Below, in pieces: positions 14,756 through 24,220 of a stretch of 55,190 nt of DNA; within the stretch, counting starts at the first letter, position 1; every line of letters starts with the position of its first letter. Source of the DNA: Bacilli bacterium (GTDB taxonomy: Bacteria > Bacillota_I > Bacilli_A > RF39 > UBA660); NCBI GenBank assembly GCA_016295795.1, contig JAEDKN010000005.1:1-55190 (forward strand). Direction: 5' to 3'. The translations under genes were made by a program, and so were the position numbers. The notes under the pieces are model-generated. The model was not told the DNA's origin. It did not search any database and worked only from the letters and a program-made list of their open reading frames with translations.

Positions 14756-16509
14756 TGAAAAAAGAAAAATTAATATTCACTTCTATAGCATCAATAATAG
14801 TATTTTATATATTTAATAGAATAGCTTTTTTGTATCAAAGTTTAGAAGGGGATATACTTACCAAAATTAATTTTATTATGGATAATTTGAGTAAATCTAT
14901 CCTGGAAAACATATTTTTTATAGATAAAACACCAGAATCCATATTGATAGGTCTAGTTGGATTGATAGGTGTTTTTTTAGTGGTTTTATATAATTCTTTT
15001 ACAAGAAATAATAGATTAGAAGGTAAGGAGCATGGTTCAGCAGAATGGGGAAGTGCGACTGATATAAAACCTTTTATAGATAAGAATTATGAAAAAAATA
15101 TGTTACTAACTGAAAGTGAAAGAATATCAATAGATACAAGAAAAACATTGCGAAATAATAATATTCTTGTTGTAGGTGGTTCAGGTTCGGGGAAAACAAG
15201 ATTTTTTGTTAAACCTAATTTAATGCAGTTACACACATCTTATGTAATAACTGATCCGAAAGGGACTTTATTACCTGAATGTGGAAAGATGTTATTGGAT
15301 GCAGATTATAATTTAAAGTATTTCAATACAATAGATTTTTCTAAATCTATGCACTATAACCCGTTTGAATATATAAGAAAAGAAAAAGATATTTTAAAAT
15401 TAGTAAACACAATAATATTAAATACTAGTGGAGAAGGTGAAAAATGCAAAGAGGACTTTTGGATAAAGGCTGAAAGATTGTTATATCAAGCTTTAGTAGG
15501 ATATATATATTATGAATTACCCAAAGAAGATAGAAATTTTAGCACTTTACTGTATTTGTTAAATCAAATGGAAGCTAAAGAGGATAATGAAGAATTTAAA
15601 AATCCTATAGATATAATATTTGAAGATTTAGAAAGTAAAGATGAAGGTCATTTTGCAGTAAGACAATATAAAAAATATAAACAAGCTGCTGGTAAAACAG
15701 CTAAATCAATATTAATTAGTTGTGGTGCTAGGTTATCACCTTTTGATATTAAAGAGCTTAGAGAAATAACAGAGTATGATGAACTAGAACTAGATACTTT
15801 GGGAGATAACAAACAAGCTTTATTTATTATTATAGATGATACAGATAGTACCTTTAATTTTTTAGTTGCTATTTTATATACTCAAATGTTTAATGTCCTA
15901 TGTAATAAAGCAGATAACGAGTATAAAGGAAGATTACCAGTTCATGTTAGATGTCTTTTAGATGAGTTTGCTAATATAGGTCAAATTCCTTCATTTGAAA
16001 AATTAATAGCAACTGTAAGAAGTAGAGAGATATCAGTAGTTCCTATAGTTCAAAATATGGCTCAAATAAAAGGCTTGTATAAAGAACAAGCGGGAACTAT
16101 TGTAGGTAACTGTGATACTACACTATTCTTAGGAAGTGGGGAGGAAGAAACACAAAAATCTATATCAGCTAGAGTAGGTAAAACAACTATTGACCATACT
16201 GCAATAAATATAAGTAAAGGGCAATCAGGAAGTTTATCATTAAATAATCAAATTATAGCAAGGGATTTAATAACGCCAGCAGAAGTTGGGTTGCTAAAGA
16301 CAGATGAATGTTTACTTTTTATAAGAGGAGTAAAGCCTTTTAAATCAAAGAAATTTAAAATAGAAAAACATAAAAGATATAAGGAGTTAGCTGATTATAG
16401 TGAAGATAATAGATATGATGTTTTAAAAGAAAAAAATAAAGATATTTTAGATGAAAAAACTGAAATTAAAGAAATTGAATTAACTGAAGAAATAAATAAT
16501 TTAGTATAA
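14755..16509 (+). CDS. virD4: VirD4/TraG-family type IV coupling protein
   Basis: 584 aa. Two N-terminal membrane spans (residues ~5-25 and ~60-85) are followed by a cytoplasmic ATPase: Walker A VVGGSGSGKTRFF near 135, Walker B VRCLLDEFANIG near 400 and the downstream SREISVVPIVQNMAQ. It would receive the relaxase-DNA complex and drive it into the secretion channel. It lies in a tight operon between the PcfB-like adaptor and the Maff2-like protein. Confidence 0.93.
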   Translation: MKKEKLIFTSIASIIVFYIFNRIAFLYQSLEGDILTKINFIMDNLSKSILENIFFIDKTPESILIGLVGLIGVFLVVLYNSFTRNNRLEGKEHGSAEWGSATDIKPFIDKNYEKNMLLTESERISIDTRKTLRNNNILVVGGSGSGKTRFFVKPNLMQLHTSYVITDPKGTLLPECGKMLLDADYNLKYFNTIDFSKSMHYNPFEYIRKEKDILKLVNTIILNTSGEGEKCKEDFWIKAERLLYQALVGYIYYELPKEDRNFSTLLYLLNQMEAKEDNEEFKNPIDIIFEDLESKDEGHFAVRQYKKYKQAAGKTAKSILISCGARLSPFDIKELREITEYDELELDTLGDNKQALFIIIDDTDSTFNFLVAILYTQMFNVLCNKADNEYKGRLPVHVRCLLDEFANIGQIPSFEKLIATVRSREISVVPIVQNMAQIKGLYKEQAGTIVGNCDTTLFLGSGEEETQKSISARVGKTTIDHTAINISKGQSGSLSLNNQIIARDLITPAEVGLLKTDECLLFIRGVKPFKSKKFKIEKHKRYKELADYSEDNRYDVLKEKNKDILDEKTEIKEIELTEEINNLV

Positions 16510-16525
16510 AAAAGGAGAGATAAAA

Positions 16526-16729
16526 ATGGACGTAATGAATCAAGTTTTACAAATAATAATTAAGTTCTGTACTATAGGTGGAGGACTTTGGTGTGTTTGG
16601 GGAGTAATTGTTTTAGCAGGAGCATTAAAGGATAAAAATGGACCAGCTTTACAAGGTGGAATATGGCAAATAGTAGGTGGAGGAATGATAGTTGTAGCTG
16701 CACAATTATTTTCATCTGTTGTTGGCTAA
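16526..16729 (+). CDS. Maff2-family small membrane protein (VirB2-like)
   Basis: 67 aa with two hydrophobic helices (IIIKFCTIGGGLWCVWGVIV and GIWQIVGGGMIVVAAQLF) and a short polar loop. This composition and its position between VirD4 and VirB6-like genes fit the Maff2 family of Firmicute conjugative elements, thought to be VirB2/pilin-like channel subunits. AAAGGAGAG precedes the ATG. Confidence 0.8.
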   Translation: MDVMNQVLQIIIKFCTIGGGLWCVWGVIVLAGALKDKNGPALQGGIWQIVGGGMIVVAAQLFSSVVG

Positions 16730-16759
16730 AAAATTAAAAGTATTTAATAGGAGGATATT

Positions 16760-17593
16760 ATGGAAGAATGGATTGTAAATACGATAATAAACATGATTAC
16801 GAATGTTACATCTGTTGGGAGTGATTTAATAAAAACTCCTGAAGAATTCAATGCCACAATCTATACAGGGATTTTAAACATTCAAAAAAATATAATAACT
16901 CCAATAGCATTAGTAATTCTAGCAATATTTTTATTGCTAGAATTGCAAAGTATAACCACAAGAACAGACACTATGGGTGAAAGGGGATTTGAAATCCCCT
17001 TTAAAATAATGATTAAGTTTATAATATGTAAAACTGCGTTAGATATGACACCTTTAATTTTATCAGCAATATTCAATGTATCGCAAGAAATTATTGTAGG
17101 TATAAACGGAATATTTTCAGGGAGTGGAGGACTTGATATTGGAAGTGCTAGAGAAACAATAGAGCAGTTGGTTAGTAATGCAGATTTTTTAGAGAAAGTT
17201 TTAATTATGATAAATGTAGTTATAATAAATACTATTTCGTTTATTAGCAATATATTAATAACTGCAATAATATATGGAAGAATGATAGAAATGTATGTCT
17301 TTATAGGAATAGCACCATTACCTATGGCTACTATACCTAATGCAGAGCAGAGTTCAATTGCAAAAAACTTTTTAAAATCTTTTACTGCGGTATCTATACA
17401 AGGAGTTTTGATGTGTATTTCAATTGCAATAATGGGAATTTTATTTAGTGGAATAGTAACAATAGATCCTTCAAATATAGATTCAACAAATTTATTGAGT
17501 TTGTTATGGGAATGTACTGGATATTCAATTATAACAGTATTTGCATTATTAAGTAGTGGTAAATGGGCTAAGTCAATTTGCAATGCTATGTAA
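16760..17593 (+). CDS. VirB6/TrbL-like polytopic channel protein
   Basis: 277 aa with at least five membrane spans (around residues 45-65, 95-115, 150-175, 180-200 and 215-240), an amphipathic start and GISNP-free cytoplasmic loops. Size and order (after the VirB2-like, before the PrgI-like gene) match the VirB6/TrbL/PrgH inner-membrane channel component. AGGAGG precedes ATG16760. The assignment is by topology and synteny rather than by motif. Confidence 0.78.
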   Translation: MEEWIVNTIINMITNVTSVGSDLIKTPEEFNATIYTGILNIQKNIITPIALVILAIFLLLELQSITTRTDTMGERGFEIPFKIMIKFIICKTALDMTPLILSAIFNVSQEIIVGINGIFSGSGGLDIGSARETIEQLVSNADFLEKVLIMINVVIINTISFISNILITAIIYGRMIEMYVFIGIAPLPMATIPNAEQSSIAKNFLKSFTAVSIQGVLMCISIAIMGILFSGIVTIDPSNIDSTNLLSLLWECTGYSIITVFALLSSGKWAKSICNAM

Positions 17594-17605
17594 GGGGGAA
17601 CTAGA

Positions 17606-18109
17606 ATGTCAGTAGAAGTAAGAATACCTAAAGAGATAACAGAATATCAAGAAAAAATAATGTTTGGTTTAAGTGTTAGACAGTTGGTATGTTCACTTAT
17701 TGCAATGGTTATAAGTGTACCAAGTTATATTTTTTTAATGAATAAAATAGGACAAGAATTAACTGGATATATAGTAATAATAGAAGTTGTGCCATTAATA
17801 GCAATAGGTTACTTGAAACCAAAAGGATTAAAATTTGAAAAAGTTTTGATAATGTTTTTGAAACATCAATTTGGAAAATCAAAAAGGAATTACAAGACAG
17901 TAGTTCAGGTTGATTTATTGGAAGGAGGATATGAAAGTGATATTAAGAAAAAAACAACCCAAAAGTCAATTAGAAGAAAGGTTAAAGAAGAAAGAGAATA
18001 TAAAGGCTTTGAACCAAGCAAAAAAGATAGAGAAAGAAAATTCAAAGAAATTAAGAAACAAATTAAAGGGGCAAAACGAGATTTCAGACAGAGAAAGAAA
18101 GGTAGATAA
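17606..18109 (+). CDS. PrgI/VirB3-like protein
   Basis: 167 aa. The N-terminus VEVRIPKEITEYQEKIMFGLSVRQ is the hallmark of PrgI proteins, followed by two close membrane spans (residues ~30-50 and 55-75) and a long basic tail. It partners the VirB4 ATPase. Its last ~180 bases overlap the start of the VirB4 gene in another frame, longer than the usual few bases. Confidence 0.87.
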   Translation: MSVEVRIPKEITEYQEKIMFGLSVRQLVCSLIAMVISVPSYIFLMNKIGQELTGYIVIIEVVPLIAIGYLKPKGLKFEKVLIMFLKHQFGKSKRNYKTVVQVDLLEGGYESDIKKKTTQKSIRRKVKEEREYKGFEPSKKDRERKFKEIKKQIKGAKRDFRQRKKGR

Positions 18110-20459
18110 AAACTTTCTTAAATCTTTAAAAGTTCCAGCAACAGTTCAAAACACTATAAGATATAATAGAATGTTTGAAGATGGAGTTTGTGATGTTGAG
18201 GGTGGAATATATTCAAAAACTATAAAATTTTCAGATATAAATTATCAAATTGCTAAAAGAGATGATCAAATAGATATATTCTCTAGGTACTGTGAGTTCT
18301 TAAATTATTTTGATCCAAGTATTAATGTTCAAATTACTATAAATAATAGAAGAATAGATCAGGAGGATTTTAAAAAGAGAATTTTATTATATACGCCTAA
18401 AAAGGATGATGGATTGAATAAATATAGGTATGAGTATAATCAGATGCTTATAGATAAGGCTTTAAAAGGGCAAAATGGTATAATAAGAGAGAAATATCTT
18501 ACTTTCTCTTGCGAAGCAAGTAACTATGAACAGGGAGTACAAGTTTTATCAAGAATAGAGGCTGATGTACAAGCAAATATGAAAAGATTAGGGTGTATAA
18601 ACTCGGTTCTTTCAGGAAGTGAAAGATGTGAATTTATACACTCTATTTTTAATCCTGATGAACCATATAAATTTGAATATGAATACTTACTTGAAAATAG
18701 TTTAAGTACAAAAGATTTTATAGCACCCGATAGTTTTGACTTTAAAGATAAGAGAAGTTTTGAATTTGGCAATAGATATGGACAAGTTGTATATTTAAAA
18801 GATTTACCTTCTGATTTATCTGATAAGCTATTAAGTGAACTTTCAGACTTAAATTGCGATTTAACAATTAATCTACATATAAATAGAGTTTCACAAGATA
18901 AAGCTTTGGATTTAGTTAAGAGTAAAATTGCATTTATGGAACAACAAAAAATAGATGAACAGAAAAAAGCTATAAAAGCTGGATATGATCCCGAGATGAT
19001 ACCGCATGAACTTAAATTTAGTTTACTTGAAGCTAATGAATTATTAGATGATTTATTAAATAAAAATCAAGGTATGTTTAAAAATACAATTTTAATATTT
19101 ACTTCAGGAAAAACAAAGGAAGAGTTAGAAGAAAATATTTATCAAATATCATCAATTTGCAGAAAGAACAATTGTAAAATAGGATATTTAGATTATCTTC
19201 AGGAGGAAGGGATTAATTCAACTTTAATTCTAGGGAAAAATTATGTTGATATAAAGAGAACATTAACTACTGCTTCTACAGGTATATTTGTTCCTTTTAC
19301 CACTCAAGAATTGTTCCATAATAATGGGACTTATTATGGGTGTAATTCATTAAGTAAGAATTTGATTTTAGTAAATAGAAAAAATCTTAAAACTGCAAAT
19401 GGATTTATTTTAGGTTCTTCAGGTTCGGGAAAATCTTTAGCAGCTAAAAGAGAAATTGCAAATGTACTTTTAAGTACAAATGATGATGTAATAGTAATAG
19501 ATCCTGAAAGAGAATATACTCCATTAGCTAAGGGAATTGATAATGATGTTAAAACTAATGGTTTTTATGGAGAAGTAATAAAAATATCTGCTGGAAGTAA
19601 TAATTTTATTAATCCATTTGATATAAATTTAGATTATGCAGACGATGATAACCCAATATCATTAAAATCAGAGTTTATATTATCTTTATGTGAAATACTT
19701 ATAGGGGGAAGATATGGATTATCTTCAGCTCATAAAACTATAATAGACAGAACTGTTTTATTAACTTATGAAAAATATTTTAATAACCCTAAGAAGGAAG
19801 ATGTACCAACATTAAAAACATTTTATAGTAATTTAGTAGAACAACCAGAGCCTGAAGCAAATGATTTAGCACTTGCTTTAGAGATTTATATAAATGGTAG
19901 TTTAAGTGTATTTTCACATCATACCAATATAGATATTAATAATAGATTTGTAGTATTCGATACTAAAGATTTAGGTAAGCAGTTAAATACTATAGGAATG
20001 TTAGTGGTGTTAGACCAAATATGGAATAGGATAACTCAAAATAGAAAAATAGGTAGAAGAACTTGGATATATATAGATGAAATATACTTACTTTTCAAAA
20101 ATGAATATTCAGATAACTATTTATTTGAATTATGGAAAAGAGCAAGAAAGTGGGGAGCTATTCCAACTGGAATAACTCAAAATGTTGAAGATTTATTACG
20201 AAGTGATAATGCAAGAAGTATGTTATCCAATAGTGAGTTTATATATATGTTAAATCAGGCTTCTTCTGATAGAGATGAACTGGCACATTTATTAAATATA
20301 TCAGACCAACAATTAAACTATGTTACTAATTCAGATCCAGGACATGGATTGATATTTGCAGGAAATGCAATAATACCATTTGAAGATGATTTCCCTAAGA
20401 AAACAGAACTTTACAAAATGCTTACTACTAAGATTGAAGAAGTAACAGCGGGTGTTTAA
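17931..20459 (+). CDS. virB4: VirB4-family ATPase
   Basis: About 842 aa. Walker A GSSGSGKSLAAKRE lies near residue 500, Walker B TWIYIDEIYLLFK near 715, and the C-terminal EFIYMLNQASSDRDEL segment is typical of VirB4/TraE. It powers the secretion channel. Start is uncertain: ATG17931 has AAGGAGG but only two bases away, ATG17910 is earlier, and either overlaps the PrgI-like gene by about 180-200 bp. It ends with TAATG, coupling it to the cell-wall hydrolase gene. Confidence 0.92.
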   Translation: MKVILRKKQPKSQLEERLKKKENIKALNQAKKIEKENSKKLRNKLKGQNEISDRERKVDKNFLKSLKVPATVQNTIRYNRMFEDGVCDVEGGIYSKTIKFSDINYQIAKRDDQIDIFSRYCEFLNYFDPSINVQITINNRRIDQEDFKKRILLYTPKKDDGLNKYRYEYNQMLIDKALKGQNGIIREKYLTFSCEASNYEQGVQVLSRIEADVQANMKRLGCINSVLSGSERCEFIHSIFNPDEPYKFEYEYLLENSLSTKDFIAPDSFDFKDKRSFEFGNRYGQVVYLKDLPSDLSDKLLSELSDLNCDLTINLHINRVSQDKALDLVKSKIAFMEQQKIDEQKKAIKAGYDPEMIPHELKFSLLEANELLDDLLNKNQGMFKNTILIFTSGKTKEELEENIYQISSICRKNNCKIGYLDYLQEEGINSTLILGKNYVDIKRTLTTASTGIFVPFTTQELFHNNGTYYGCNSLSKNLILVNRKNLKTANGFILGSSGSGKSLAAKREIANVLLSTNDDVIVIDPEREYTPLAKGIDNDVKTNGFYGEVIKISAGSNNFINPFDINLDYADDDNPISLKSEFILSLCEILIGGRYGLSSAHKTIIDRTVLLTYEKYFNNPKKEDVPTLKTFYSNLVEQPEPEANDLALALEIYINGSLSVFSHHTNIDINNRFVVFDTKDLGKQLNTIGMLVVLDQIWNRITQNRKIGRRTWIYIDEIYLLFKNEYSDNYLFELWKRARKWGAIPTGITQNVEDLLRSDNARSMLSNSEFIYMLNQASSDRDELAHLLNISDQQLNYVTNSDPGHGLIFAGNAIIPFEDDFPKKTELYKMLTTKIEEVTAGV

Positions 20460-22816
20460 TGAGTATAATAAAAAATGGTTCAAGGGACTTAGTTAAGAAT
20501 AAAGAAAGCACTTCTATATATGGAAGTGCTTCTTTTAAATTAGAAGGAAAAAGTATTATTAAAGATAGTGAGTATAATACGGAAATAAATAAGTCTTTTG
20601 TTAATAGATCTACTAGTGAGCAATCTTTAGATAAAGTTATAAATAATGAAAGAATTTATAAAGGGAATAATGAATCTTTAAATAAACCTCAATATTTTAA
20701 AAATGGATATGGAGATACTGGTAGTAGAAGAGAACTAATAAGTAGGATTGAATACCCATATAAAAGTAGTCAATATACAAGAGCAACAATAAAAAGAGAA
20801 GAAAGAATTAATGATAGAACTTACTCTTTGTTGAATGGAAAAGAAAATAATTATAAAGCAAGAAAAAATAGTCTTATAGATGATAAAAGAATAGATTCTA
20901 TAATAAAAATAAAGGAAGTTGATACAAGAGGTAATAGTTTAAGAAAAAATAATATTACAAGTAATATTACTAAAAGAAGTGAATCAGTAATAAGAGAAAA
21001 TGGATTTAAAAATAGTGCTAACTATGTAAATTCTAAGCTTGATGGGATAATAAGAGTAAGAGAAGAAAGAGTATCTGAAACAATAATAAAAAGAGATATA
21101 TCTGAAACAATAATAAAAAACAATATACCTAATATAAAGAATTATGATATACAAGGAAATAGAAGAAAGAGTTTAAATATAGTAAGAAATGATAAATTAA
21201 AAGCAAAAGGAAGATATACTAATTTAATAGAGGATTTAAAATATACTAGAAGTGTAAATTTTTCAAGAGTAAAAAAGGAGTTCTTTAAAGCTAGGTATAT
21301 AAGGACAATAGTAGACAATGGAATTGATAATTTAAATAGTTCAGATAATGATTATGGAAATACTTTAGCAAAAGAAAAAATGTATAGAATTGTATCAGCT
21401 CCAAGAGATGTAATAAGAGCTGGAAGAAGTTTAAAGAGAGCTTATAATGGAGCAAGGTATGTAAAAGATGTATCAAAGAATTTAAAAAACATTTCTGACA
21501 TAAAGTCAATTAAACTAAAAAGAATTGTTGGAAAAGGAATAACAACTAGCTTAATAAATGAGGTTAATTCATTAAAAGGAAATGAAAATATAGGAATACA
21601 AAGCATTGTAAAAACTAAAGATACATTAGTTACTACTAAAAATACTTTAAGGTATAGTGCGAAAGCTACTAAGAAAGCAACTAAATTAACTAAAAATACT
21701 TTTGATTATGGAGCAAGAGGAATAAAAAAGGTAAAGAAATTCACAAAGTTTGGTTATGATGCTGGAAAAAAACTAACTATTATGGCTACAAAACTTTTCT
21801 CTAATCCAGTAGTATTGAAGGTATTAGCTGTATTAGGAGCAGTAGTAGTGGCATTAAGTTTAATAGGAAGTATATTTATAGGGTTTATAAGTATTTTTAT
21901 TGGAGAAAATTCAAATATAGATTTTGCAGTTCCTAATGAAGAACAAAGAGCATTTATATTAAAATTAGTTCCAATAGCTCAAGATAATTACAATGATTAC
22001 GGGATTTTTCCATCAGTAACAATAGCACAAGCTATACATGAATCAGCGTGGGGAAAATCTGACCTTTCAGTAAAAGCTAATAATTTATTTGGAGTAAAAG
22101 CTGATAGTAGTTGGAAGGGACAAACTATTGATATGCCAACACAAGAACATATAAATGGAAGTAATATTACTGTAATGGCAAAGTGGAGGAAATATGATAG
22201 TTTTGAGGATTCAGTAAAGGATCATGGAAAGTTCTTAAAGGAAAATCCAAGATATGAGCAATCAGGGGTTTTTAAAGCCAAAGATTATAAGGAACAAGCT
22301 TATGCAATTAGAATGGCTGGATATGCAACAGATCCACAATATGCAAGTTTAATTTGTAATATTATAGAGTCATATTCATTAAATATTTATGATTTTAAAG
22401 TAGGCGATGGAAATAAAGTAGTTGAAAGAGCTATCACAACGGGTATGAGTATTGTAGGAAAATCACCTTATGTTTTTGGAGGAGGAAGAAATCCTGAAGA
22501 TATTGCAGCTTTACGGTTTGATTGCAGTTCTTTTGTACATTGGTGTTATGCAAATGCTGGTCTTAATTTAGGAGATTATAGAAGCGTAGTAACTTGGACA
22601 TTAGTTACTATGGGAAGAGAAGTTAAACCTGAAGAGATGCAAAGGGGAGATTTAATTTTCTTCAATACAGAAGGAGTTGTTAATAATCATGTTGGTATTT
22701 ATTTAGGAGATAATAAATTTTTACATGATGCATCCACTAATGGAGTATGGGTGAATAATTTAGAAGGATATTGGAAAAATGCCTTTAATGGTACTGTTAG
22801 AAGGGTTGTTGAATAG
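20459..22816 (+). CDS. Two-domain cell-wall hydrolase of the transfer apparatus (glucosaminidase + NlpC/P60)
   Basis: 785 aa. Residues 1-440 are basic, low-complexity and likely cytoplasmic. A single membrane span (VVLKVLAVLGAVVVALSLIG) is near 445-475. Outside it come a glucosaminidase/lysozyme domain (~490-640, catalytic Glu candidate in AQAIHESAWGKSDLS) and an NlpC/P60 peptidase (~655-785, Cys in FDCSSF, His in NHVGIYL, third His in FLHDAS). This is the CwlT/PrgK/TcpG-type enzyme that opens peptidoglycan for the channel. The long N-terminal half also contains the ITSNIT peptide encoded by a GTAATATTAC double site. Confidence 0.9.
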   Translation: MSIIKNGSRDLVKNKESTSIYGSASFKLEGKSIIKDSEYNTEINKSFVNRSTSEQSLDKVINNERIYKGNNESLNKPQYFKNGYGDTGSRRELISRIEYPYKSSQYTRATIKREERINDRTYSLLNGKENNYKARKNSLIDDKRIDSIIKIKEVDTRGNSLRKNNITSNITKRSESVIRENGFKNSANYVNSKLDGIIRVREERVSETIIKRDISETIIKNNIPNIKNYDIQGNRRKSLNIVRNDKLKAKGRYTNLIEDLKYTRSVNFSRVKKEFFKARYIRTIVDNGIDNLNSSDNDYGNTLAKEKMYRIVSAPRDVIRAGRSLKRAYNGARYVKDVSKNLKNISDIKSIKLKRIVGKGITTSLINEVNSLKGNENIGIQSIVKTKDTLVTTKNTLRYSAKATKKATKLTKNTFDYGARGIKKVKKFTKFGYDAGKKLTIMATKLFSNPVVLKVLAVLGAVVVALSLIGSIFIGFISIFIGENSNIDFAVPNEEQRAFILKLVPIAQDNYNDYGIFPSVTIAQAIHESAWGKSDLSVKANNLFGVKADSSWKGQTIDMPTQEHINGSNITVMAKWRKYDSFEDSVKDHGKFLKENPRYEQSGVFKAKDYKEQAYAIRMAGYATDPQYASLICNIIESYSLNIYDFKVGDGNKVVERAITTGMSIVGKSPYVFGGGRNPEDIAALRFDCSSFVHWCYANAGLNLGDYRSVVTWTLVTMGREVKPEEMQRGDLIFFNTEGVVNNHVGIYLGDNKFLHDASTNGVWVNNLEGYWKNAFNGTVRRVVE
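20951..20970. promoter_or_regulatory. Intragenic GTAATATTAC double site
   Basis: AATATTAC AA GTAATATTAC, the same 20 bases as at 1140-1159. A single further GTAATATTAC is at 22161-22170 in the same gene. Confidence 0.4.
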
Positions 22817-22863
22817 CAAATTAGAAGTTTAGCTATTAAAACTACAAATAAGGAGCGTTTAAT

Positions 22864-23064
22864 ATGAGTATTCAAGAAAAGATAAAAGCTAAAGAAGAAC
22901 AAATATTAAAGAAAAGAGAAAAAATAAAAAAAGAGGAAGAAGGTATAAAAAAATTAGAAAAAGAAATAGAAAACTTAAAAACACTAGAAATAAAAGGATT
23001 AATAAATGAAGTAGATATTCCATATGAAGAGTTGGTAAAAATGATAAAGGAATTAAAAAATTAA
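22864..23064 (+). CDS. Small coiled-coil protein (DUF4315-like)
   Basis: 66 aa: a long charged coiled coil (residues 1-40), then LEIKGLINEVDIPYEELVKM. The pattern of a short coil plus a small helical end, found directly after the wall-hydrolase gene in Firmicute conjugative elements, is that of DUF4315. AAGGAGCG precedes the ATG. Function unknown; probably a transfer accessory. Confidence 0.65.
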   Translation: MSIQEKIKAKEEQILKKREKIKKEEEGIKKLEKEIENLKTLEIKGLINEVDIPYEELVKMIKELKN

Positions 23065-23076
23065 TAGCAAGACTAT

Positions 23077-23112
23077 TCCTGGATAAATTAAATTTTATCC
23101 AGGATATTTTTA
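23077..23112 (+). terminator. Terminator after the secretion operon
   Basis: TCCTGGATAAA/TTTATCCAGGA stem followed by TATTTTTAT. Confidence 0.8.
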
Positions 23113-23164
23113 TAGTTAAAGGAAAGATAATAACAACTAAAAATAGATTATGGGAGAGAGTTTG

Positions 23165-23527
23165 ATGAAGAAGTATGGTATTAAATCTAAAGATAACAAT
23201 GATATATTAATATTCCATGCACTACCAAATGAAACTACAAAATTTCAATGGTATATTTCAGAAAATATTAATGAGAAGGGACAACCTATTGATGGACAAA
23301 TATATGAATCATATACATTATCTACAGAAGTAATAAAAAGAAAAAGCTTTGAAGGAAAATACTTATATTGTGAGTATCTAGTACAAGGAATAGATCAGTA
23401 TAAAAAAACAGAGTATATAAAGTTAGATTTAAATATTGATAGTATGGTTAATTCAGGAGTAATTTTTGATGATATTTTAAAATTTGATGAACAAGGTAAT
23501 ATATTAAATTTAATTATAAATAATTAA
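23165..23527 (+). CDS. Unknown protein, beta-rich
   Basis: 120 aa from ATG23165, chosen because GGGAGAGAG lies just upstream while the in-frame ATG23150 has no RBS. The FQWYISENINEKGQPIDG...GKYLYCEYLVQG pattern looks like an immunoglobulin-type beta sandwich, but there is no signal peptide. No family recognised. It lies between the secretion operon and topB, followed 17 bp later by another unknown gene. Confidence 0.5.
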   Translation: MKKYGIKSKDNNDILIFHALPNETTKFQWYISENINEKGQPIDGQIYESYTLSTEVIKRKSFEGKYLYCEYLVQGIDQYKKTEYIKLDLNIDSMVNSGVIFDDILKFDEQGNILNLIINN

Positions 23528-23544
23528 AGAGGTGTTTTTTTTGC

Positions 23545-24156
23545 ATGAAAAAAGAGATATTGGCTCATAATTCCGAAATGGTGGATATAATGTTAAAAGA
23601 GTTAAAAGAATATGTAAAATCAAAAGAGGATAATCAAAATGAAAAGATAGTTGAAAAGAAAAAACCTATTAAAGGAATTAGAAAATATAGATTAGGATAT
23701 GATTATTTATTTTTACCTAAAAGAACATTTAAGTATAAAGGGGATTTAATAGGTGGAATTAGCATAATGGTTTTATTTAAAATTTATGATGTGAATGGTA
23801 ACGAGATTTTATTTGAAACAAAAGGTGAAGAGTTGAAAGAGCAGACAATAAAATTAAAAAACGGTGAAGAATGTTATTTAAGTGAGTTATTTTATTGTTC
23901 TTTTGATAAAGAGTTGTTTAAAGAGAATCAAACTTTTGATTTTAGTCCAACAATGAATGTAATAATGAGTAACTGTAGGATTGCTATGGAGATTCATAGT
24001 TATACGAAAGATATAGAAGTAAGGAAAGTAATTTTAGAACCTGAAAATATAGATAGAGAAGAGTTTAATGATATTATGTTAAATAATTTAGAATTATTTG
24101 ATGTAACTGATAATAAGCCAGCTCAGAGCTGTTCTTATATTGCAGTAGAAATTTAA
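23545..24156 (+). CDS. Unknown protein
   Basis: 203 aa with GAGGTG upstream. A charged helical N-terminus (residues 1-55) is followed by a beta-rich body (GDLIGGISIMVLFKIYDVNG, then MNVIMSNCRIAMEIHSY) and an acidic end. No membrane span, signal or catalytic motif was found. It is co-oriented with, and probably cotranscribed with, the gene before it. Confidence 0.5.
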   Translation: MKKEILAHNSEMVDIMLKELKEYVKSKEDNQNEKIVEKKKPIKGIRKYRLGYDYLFLPKRTFKYKGDLIGGISIMVLFKIYDVNGNEILFETKGEELKEQTIKLKNGEECYLSELFYCSFDKELFKENQTFDFSPTMNVIMSNCRIAMEIHSYTKDIEVRKVILEPENIDREEFNDIMLNNLELFDVTDNKPAQSCSYIAVEI

Positions 24157-24170
24157 ATCAAAAATAAGAG

Positions 24171-24192
24171 TATAATGTAATATTACATGTAA
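24171..24192 (+). promoter_or_regulatory. Promoter with GTAATATTAC operator ahead of topB
   Basis: A perfect -10 TATAAT (24171-24176) is followed at once by GTAATATTACATGTAAT (24177-24192), so the palindrome covers the start site. The -35 is weak. The arrangement is the same as at the 810 gene. Confidence 0.6.
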
Positions 24193-24220
24193 TACATAGA
24201 TAAGAAAGGAGAAATTGGGA

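Noticed and set aside
16882..17583. Minus-strand 233-aa frame opposite the VirB6-like gene
   Set aside because: Antisense shadow of a hydrophobic, low-complexity gene; no RBS.
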